Assembly (NCBI RefSeq): GCF_020253525.1
Contig: NZ_JADCBK010000060.1
Span: 1-50,661, forward strand
From: Aquidulcibacter sp.
GTDB taxonomy: Bacteria > Pseudomonadota > Alphaproteobacteria > Caulobacterales > Aquidulcibacteraceae
Reading direction: 5' to 3'
DNA length: 50,661 nt
Positions 45,548 to 50,661 of this stretch are shown one piece after another. Within the stretch, counting starts at the first letter, position 1. Each line of letters begins with the position of its first letter. The translations under genes were made by a program, and so were the position numbers. The notes beneath the pieces are model-generated. The model ran no database searches. It was not told the DNA's origin and saw only the letters and a program-made list of their open reading frames with translations.

Positions 45548-45673
45548 GTTTTCTTTGGCGGCCAAATTCTTTGGAAAAAACCGATGACTGGCTTGATATT
45601 TAGCCTGATTCTGCGTTTCGCGTCATCCAATGGCGTCACTGTCGAAGGCCGACCCAATTGAAGAAAAAGTCCA

Positions 45674-46747
45674 TCATCTTTCGCCAATTCCAAGCCGCCG
45701 CTCCAGGCCCCGACTATATGCTGACATCGCGCTGCAGAAAATCAGATAAATCAGGGCGATGAAGAGATATGGTTCAATGTAAAGGCCCCACCATTTAGCC
45801 TCAGCAGTGGAAGCATTCGCAGCCCCAAGAAGGTCCAGCATGGATATGACGACCACAAGCGACGTATCCTTGAATGCCGCTATGAAAATATTGACAAGGC
45901 TTGGGATCACCTTTCGCAGAGCTTGAGGCAGAATGATCCGCCTTTGTGTTTGCCACCAACTCAAGCCCAGTGCCTGCGCCGCGTCATACTGGCCTGGCGA
46001 GATGGATTGCAGGCCACCGCGCATTGCCTCGGCCATATAGGCTGCAAAAAACAAGGCGAACGCAAGCTGTGCCCGCAGAAGGGTATCCATACTCCAACCG
46101 GGCGGGACAAAGTAGGGAAAAAGGATCGCCGCCAGGAATAATAGTGCAATCAGGGGAACACCACGAAAAAATTCGATATAACCCGTCGCCATCCAGCGCA
46201 GGACTGGCATCTTAGATACGCGCCCAAGCGCCAACGCAATCGCGAGCAGGAAGGCCAGGGAGACACCAACTGAGGCGAGCATCACAGTCAAGGGCAAGCC
46301 GCCCCAAAGCCGTATGGGAACACGGGGAATACCAAGCATACCACCGATCATCAAAAGAGCCATGAGGGGCACGCCCAGGATCCAGCAGAACAGCAGAAGT
46401 CTTGGACCAAGCGCCTTTCCCCAAATCCAGGTGCTTACCGACGCCGACAATAATGCGAGGCAGACGACGAGCGCTAACGCCGGGCGCCACTGTTCCTGAA
46501 AGGGGTAGGGACCAAACAAGATAAGTCTCCAGCGATCGCGCAGGAATGCCCAACAAAATCCTCCATTTCTGGCGCACTGCTCAGCAGTCTCAGCCTGCCA
46601 TGTGCCTCTTGTGATGGTCCAATCCCAAACCCCCATTCCCCAATGAACAAGAAGCGCGAGAAGGATAAGAGAAAAAAGCGCATTACCGGGAGTATCGAAA
46701 ATTCCACCGCCGAAGCGCTTTTTTGGAATCCCATAAATGCCTTTCAT
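45674..46747 (-). CDS. aapM: General L-amino-acid ABC permease AapM
   Basis: This is a 357-residue inner-membrane subunit of the polar amino-acid importer. Early loops with WDWTITRGTW and FLRDRWRLILFGPYP are typical of AapM; the core has PLTVMLASVGVSLAFLLAIA and the EAA-type QALGLSWWQTQRRIILPQAL. Its start overlaps the aapQ stop (ATGA). In alphaproteobacteria, aapJQMP is normally followed by aapP, the ATPase; here the next gene is gntR instead. Confidence 0.92.
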   Translation of the reverse strand: MKGIYGIPKKRFGGGIFDTPGNALFSLILLALLVHWGMGVWDWTITRGTWQAETAEQCARNGGFCWAFLRDRWRLILFGPYPFQEQWRPALALVVCLALLSASVSTWIWGKALGPRLLLFCWILGVPLMALLMIGGMLGIPRVPIRLWGGLPLTVMLASVGVSLAFLLAIALALGRVSKMPVLRWMATGYIEFFRGVPLIALLFLAAILFPYFVPPGWSMDTLLRAQLAFALFFAAYMAEAMRGGLQSISPGQYDAAQALGLSWWQTQRRIILPQALRKVIPSLVNIFIAAFKDTSLVVVISMLDLLGAANASTAEAKWWGLYIEPYLFIALIYLIFCSAMSAYSRGLERRLGIGER

Positions 46748-47901
46748 GCCGCTGCACCACCACGGCGCATGACGCGGCGATTATAGACATCCATGATCAA
46801 GGCGGTGAAAAGCGAAAGCGATAGATATACAGCTAGCAGGATAGACACACATTCGACTGCCCTGCCCGTTTCGCTGATCGTGACCTGGCTTACTCGCACA
46901 AGATCCGGATAGCCAATAGCGACCGCGAGTGAGGAATTCTTGGTCAAAGACAGATATTGGCTGGTTACAGGTGGGATGGCGATGCGTAGCGCTTGAGGAA
47001 GTACAACAAGCCACAGGAGCTGAAATCGCGGAAGGCCAAGCGCCTGTGCTGCTTCAATCTGGCCTTTCGGTACCGCCAGAATACCGGAGCGGATGGTCTC
47101 CGCCATGAAAGCGGACTGATAGATTACAAGCGCACATAACAGGGCGATGAATTCCGGGCTTACCGATGAACCACCGTGAAAGTTGAAGCCCTTCAACTCT
47201 GGAAATGAGATGGATGGTGGCGCGATTAGTAGGGCAATCAAAGGCGGCGCCACCAATAAGCATATAGGGAGGAAGTGGTATAATCGGCTTCCATGAACAG
47301 AAGGTGTTCGGCGCAGCACTAAAGCCACGCTAATCCCGACTAAGACAGCACAGATCATAGGCAGAAGGGCAGCTGCGGTCTCCGGCGCAGGAAATACCAG
47401 GCCACGGTTGCTAAGAAACACCCCTGGCAGAGGCTCCCACGCCTGACGAGGCATGGGAAGCTGCCTGATGATGAACTGATGCCAGAACAATAGCTGCAAA
47501 AGCAGCGGCGTATTGCGAATCAATTCAATCCACGTGCCGGTGAGCCGGCGCGCCAGACGATTGGGTGACAAACGGACGAGAGCCAGCGCGAGCGCAAGGA
47601 TGGTGGTTAAAACGATCCCAGCAACTGCAACCTGAATCGTATTTCCGAGCCCGGCCAGAAAAGCACGAAGGAAGCTATCTCCAGCTTGATACCCGGCAAG
47701 GTTTTCGCCGAATTCAAAGCTAGCCCGCCCTGATAGAAAGCGAAAATCTATGCCCAGGTCGCGTCGGGCCAGGTTCCCGGTAAGGTTTGTCCATAACCAC
47801 CAGATGGCTGCGCCAAACAAGCCTAATGCAAGCGCTTGCCAGAGTCTGGCCCGCGAAGATGGACGGTGCCATAGCCGCGACAGCAGGTTTGGCATCGCCA
47901 T
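46744..47901 (-). CDS. aapQ: General L-amino-acid ABC permease AapQ
   Basis: This permease partner of AapM has about 385 residues from the ATG at 47901. WLWTNLTGNLARRDLGIDFR after the first membrane segment and FRFLSGRASFEFGENLAGYQ are typical of AapQ, as is LIRNTPLLLQLLFWH. The coupling loop is IEAAQALGLPRFQLLWLVVL. A longer frame starting at 47970 would overlap aapJ by 50 bases and is less likely; a second ATG lies two codons downstream. With AapM it forms the membrane path for polar and branched amino acids. Confidence 0.92.
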   Translation of the reverse strand: MAMPNLLSRLWHRPSSRARLWQALALGLFGAAIWWLWTNLTGNLARRDLGIDFRFLSGRASFEFGENLAGYQAGDSFLRAFLAGLGNTIQVAVAGIVLTTILALALALVRLSPNRLARRLTGTWIELIRNTPLLLQLLFWHQFIIRQLPMPRQAWEPLPGVFLSNRGLVFPAPETAAALLPMICAVLVGISVALVLRRTPSVHGSRLYHFLPICLLVAPPLIALLIAPPSISFPELKGFNFHGGSSVSPEFIALLCALVIYQSAFMAETIRSGILAVPKGQIEAAQALGLPRFQLLWLVVLPQALRIAIPPVTSQYLSLTKNSSLAVAIGYPDLVRVSQVTISETGRAVECVSILLAVYLSLSLFTALIMDVYNRRVMRRGGAAA

Positions 47902-47920
47902 AGCTTTCAACGAACTTACT

Positions 47921-48958
47921 TCAGCGCCACGTTGGAGACCATTGCAGTCCGCCCTGGCCAGCAAGCGCATTCAAGCCCCGCGGCAGCTTGATGACGCTCT
48001 GCTGCCCGTAATGGCGCTCAAAGATTTCGCCATAATTGCCAACTGCACGAATGATCGCTTGGGTGAAGTCATTGGGTAATCCCATATTGCGGCCAATATC
48101 GCCTTCAAGACCGAGGAAGCGGCGTATGGCCGGATCCCGACTTTCGCGCACCAGCTGATCGATATTGGCGCGCGTAATACCCATCTCCTCCGCATTAACG
48201 AGTGCGTAATGCACCCAGCGCGCGACATGCGCATAGCGACGATCATCATCGCGAACGATCGGGCCCATATGGGATTTGGCGAAAATCTCGTCGAGGATCA
48301 GATGCTGATCGGGTTGGCGAAGTCGTGAACGGCGCATGCCCAGAAATGGTACCTCGGAAGTGACAACGTCGCAGCGCCCCTCTTCATACAAGGCATACAT
48401 TTGCGTTGTATTCTCTACAGCCAGAGGTCGGAAAGTCATATTGCGAGCGCGAAAATAGTCAGCGATCAGGCTGTCGGTAATGCCACCGGCAACAACGCAA
48501 ATCGTTGCGCCATTGAGGTCAGCCAAGCGCGTAGCACCCGTCCGACGATGGACCATGAATGCATGCCCGGAGTAAAGAGTTGGGCCAACAAAGTCGAGGT
48601 TGAGTTCCGTATCCCGCTGAATCGTGTAGGTAAGAGCAAGCGCCACCATATCAACTTCGCCCGAACGCAACGCGGGGATGCCCTGAGCCAAGGACATTGT
48701 TCTGAACTCAACTTTTGTCGGGTCACCCAAAATGGCCGCAGCCATGGCGTGGCAATAATCAACATCTAAACCCACACGTCTTCCCTGTGCATCAAGGGCC
48801 GAGAGCCCAGGTACATTTTCATAGACACCACAGCGAAAAGTCCCGCGCTCCCGTATGGTATCCAGCTGTGGCGCAATGGATGCATTTTGCGCAAAAGTCG
48901 GCCCCACCATAAGGCCAAGAAAGGCAGAAGCGGCAATTGCCAAAGACCGTATACTCAT
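47921..48958 (-). CDS. aapJ: General L-amino-acid-binding protein AapJ
   Basis: This is a periplasmic amino-acid receptor of 345 residues with signal peptide MSIRSLAIAASAFLGLMVGP (cleavage after TFA). The family markers are IRERGTFRCGVYENVPGLSA, GLDVDYCHAMAAAILGD, ALALTYTIQRD, VSR-replacement RRYAHVARWVHYAL and the tail RGLNALAGQGGLQW. It binds several L-amino acids in the family's known members. It lies 85 bases downstream of the PLP decarboxylase gene, so decarboxylase, aapJQM and gntR probably form one minus-strand transcript. Confidence 0.93.
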   Translation of the reverse strand: MSIRSLAIAASAFLGLMVGPTFAQNASIAPQLDTIRERGTFRCGVYENVPGLSALDAQGRRVGLDVDYCHAMAAAILGDPTKVEFRTMSLAQGIPALRSGEVDMVALALTYTIQRDTELNLDFVGPTLYSGHAFMVHRRTGATRLADLNGATICVVAGGITDSLIADYFRARNMTFRPLAVENTTQMYALYEEGRCDVVTSEVPFLGMRRSRLRQPDQHLILDEIFAKSHMGPIVRDDDRRYAHVARWVHYALVNAEEMGITRANIDQLVRESRDPAIRRFLGLEGDIGRNMGLPNDFTQAIIRAVGNYGEIFERHYGQQSVIKLPRGLNALAGQGGLQWSPTWR

Positions 48959-49043
48959 CCTGTCGTTCTCCCCGGTTTTGAGAGCTCAGCGGCGGCTGAT
49001 CCTCCCCTCACTCTCGGAAGGGTGGCCGCCGCCACCCCGGCAT

Positions 49044-50291
49044 TCAGTAGGTTCGACCGGAAGCCTCAAGAGCCCTGGCGCCTGTTTTACGCACTTCAGT
49101 AACTGCATCGCGAAGATCGGATAGATAATCGTCTACTGCTATCGAGTGGGCCGGATTAAGGTGAAGGTGGATGCCTGGAGGTTCAGCTTGGCGGCCCACG
49201 AACCATCCGCGTTGCGTCAAACCTTCTGCGACCGCGCCAATATCGAGCGCTGGATCATTCGAACGATATACGAAGATGCAAAGTTCATGCGGCTCAAGGA
49301 CTTCAAGCCCTGGAATGGCAGCGATACCGGCCGCCATACGATCCACAGTATCCATCAGCACCCCGGCCCAGTGAACATAGCCTTCCTCACCCAAAAAATT
49401 CATGACGGCCCATGCGGCGGCAACGGCACCTCCGGGTCGCGTCCCTTGAGCCGTAGAGTTGACGTAAGCACCTCGTTCCCAGTCACTGAAGTTGAAAGTT
49501 TGCCATTTTAGGAGCGCCGCGTCCCGCAGCATCATCATTGATGCTCCCTTGGCAGTATAAGCATACTTGTGCAGATCGGCAGAGATGGAGGTGACGCCCG
49601 GCACAGCAAAATCAAAATCGGGAATTTCTCGCCCAAGTTTACGAACAAACGGCGCAAGAAAACCACCGACGCACGCATCGACATGCATCCACAAACCATG
49701 TTGCTGAGCCAGCGCCGCAATCTCGCGGATTGGATCAAAGACGCCAAAGGGATAATTCGGCGCGCTTCCAAGAAGCATGATGGTACGCCCGTCAATGCGC
49801 TTTGCCATCTCCCTTGGATCGGCGCGAAAATCGTTGCGTGACGTTGGTACTCGTCTGACCTCTACGCCAAGATGTTGGGCAGCGCGGTCAAAAGTCGGGT
49901 GGCCCGTGCGTGGGATAACGATATTTGGGCGCTCGACTCCCTTGGTCTCTCTTGCCCAATCGCGCGCTGTTTTCAGCGCCAGGAAAATGCTTTCGGACCC
50001 GCCGGATGTGAATGTGGCGGTCGCCTCTTTGGGTGCGTGGTGCAAGGCAAGAGCCATGGATATGACTTCGCCTTCAAGCCGCTTCATACTCGGAAACGCA
50101 CGCTGCCCCATGGCATTTTCAGTCCAGTAGGTAAGGTAGGCCTCCTGAGCGACGCGCGTGACTTCATCATCTAGAAAATAAAAATAAAGCGCCATGCGAC
50201 CCTGGCGCCAGGAAAAATCATCAGCTTTTGCGGCGTCCAATTCTGCTTTGAGCTCGCTCCAGGGCCGCCCTTTTTGCGGAAGTAACGTCAT
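49044..50291 (-). CDS. PLP-dependent group II decarboxylase / sphingosine-phosphate-lyase-like
   Basis: This fold-type I PLP enzyme has 415 residues from the ATG at 50291 (GGGGAG upstream). SGGSESIFLALKTAR binds the cofactor phosphate, HVDACVGG carries the Asp (205) that contacts the pyridine nitrogen, and SADLHKYAYTAKG the Schiff-base Lys (242). This arrangement is that of COG0076 amino-acid decarboxylases and S1P lyases. The cytoplasmic reaction is probably decarboxylation of an amino acid, plausibly one imported by the AapJQM system encoded next to it. A start 12 codons upstream is possible but lacks a ribosome binding site. Confidence 0.88.
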   Translation of the reverse strand: MTLLPQKGRPWSELKAELDAAKADDFSWRQGRMALYFYFLDDEVTRVAQEAYLTYWTENAMGQRAFPSMKRLEGEVISMALALHHAPKEATATFTSGGSESIFLALKTARDWARETKGVERPNIVIPRTGHPTFDRAAQHLGVEVRRVPTSRNDFRADPREMAKRIDGRTIMLLGSAPNYPFGVFDPIREIAALAQQHGLWMHVDACVGGFLAPFVRKLGREIPDFDFAVPGVTSISADLHKYAYTAKGASMMMLRDAALLKWQTFNFSDWERGAYVNSTAQGTRPGGAVAAAWAVMNFLGEEGYVHWAGVLMDTVDRMAAGIAAIPGLEVLEPHELCIFVYRSNDPALDIGAVAEGLTQRGWFVGRQAEPPGIHLHLNPAHSIAVDDYLSDLRDAVTEVRKTGARALEASGRTY

Positions 50292-50490
50292 GATCAACGC
50301 TCCCCGGACATGACGCACACGGTGCATATGGTTGGGCGCCTATGCGGCAGCCATTTGTTCTTCTTTTGTATTACGCCCGGCATCAGCGAGGAGCTATTCT
50401 CCATATCAGAATCTCCATCCTTAAGATGTAAGCTCCCTCAATCGTATTGAAGAATGTGATCACATACAACAATTTTTTTGCGGGTCGTAC

Positions 50491-50661
50491 CGTCCCCTTG
50501 CGGTGCTCATGAGACCAAACTGGCGATTTGAGTAACGGAGGATTTCTGGCTCATCGTAACCCCAAGGAGAGTGAAGATGAGCCAGAAATCCTCCGCCCCA
50601 CCCACGCGGGTGCCAGCCGAAAAACTGGTCCGCGATATTGGCCGCGCCACGCGCAAGCACC
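50491..50661 (+). mobile_element. IS3-family element, 5' end (copy C), cut by window edge
   Basis: TGAGACCAAACTGG at 50510 and GAGTAACGGAGG nearby match copy B nearly base for base in inverse orientation. The outer terminus is probably close to 50491 (CGTCCCC, where copy B has TGTCCGG). The ribosome binding site AAGGAGAGTGAAG precedes orfA. The remainder of the element lies beyond the right edge. Confidence 0.75.
50577..50661 (+). CDS. IS3-family transposase OrfA (3' end outside the window)
   Basis: The first 28 codons of orfA are visible: MSQKSSAPPTRVPAEKLVRD, then the basic GRATRKH, the same beginning as the truncated copy at 30290. AAGGAGAG precedes the ATG. Whether this copy is complete cannot be seen here. 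Its upstream end points into the catabolic cluster. Confidence 0.75.
   Translation, partial: MSQKSSAPPTRVPAEKLVRDIGRATRKH

Noticed and set aside
1-50661. CRISPR arrays, tRNA and rRNA genes
   Set aside because: No regularly spaced repeats, cloverleaf-like segments or conserved rRNA stretches were noticed on reading the window.

Overview
The window looks like an accessory, island-type stretch of an alphaproteobacterial chromosome or large plasmid, most likely Rhodospirillales and possibly Acetobacteraceae. The grounds are the aapJQM amino-acid transporter genes, three Bug-type solute receptors, hyuA/hyuB (5-oxoprolinase-like) genes, moderate-to-high GC codon use, and IS66 and IS3-type elements. 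This placement is an inference from gene content; no rRNA or tRNA gene is present to support it.

Region 1 (1-17.96 kb) is a defence and mobile-DNA zone. A 5'-cut IS66 transposase is followed by a Gabija-like pair on the minus strand (OLD/TOPRIM nuclease then UvrD-like helicase). Two decayed copies of the same recombinase C-terminal tail bracket this pair. Next comes a tightly coupled plus-strand operon: SNF2 helicase, N6-adenine Mod methyltransferase with a long N-terminal extension, and a Res-like helicase-nuclease. After a roughly 600-base gap with a small candidate ORF and palindromes come a GIY-YIG nuclease with NUMOD-like DNA-binding repeats and an MbcA/ParS/Xre-type antitoxin-like protein without a RES toxin.

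Region 2 (18-27.9 kb) holds an exported formylglycine-generating-enzyme-like protein with an exported thermonuclease, a soluble FtsH-like AAA+ metalloprotease with a frame-broken small gene behind it, an IS end fragment, an AtzH-like/amidase pair, an uncharacterised 476-residue protein, two SDR oxidoreductases and a small secreted protein.

Region 3 (28.1-50.7 kb) is a catabolic and uptake mosaic. At least five related IS ends occur in the window (near 21.94, 28.15, 30.38, 35.30 and 50.49 kb), and four of them sit at module boundaries here: an SDR plus Bug module; a Bug receptor divergent from a fused HyuA-HyuB; and a large module. The large module holds Bug, hyuA, hyuB and a complete sugar-type ABC importer on the plus strand, facing gntR, aapM, aapQ, aapJ and a PLP decarboxylase on the minus strand. 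Together these genes would import small organic acids, cyclic amides or amino acids and open, hydrolyse, oxidise or decarboxylate them. The Aap set has no ATPase gene here, and none of the Bug receptors has TctA/TctB membrane partners here. The 20 kb between the two orfA-bearing IS copies resembles a composite transposon.
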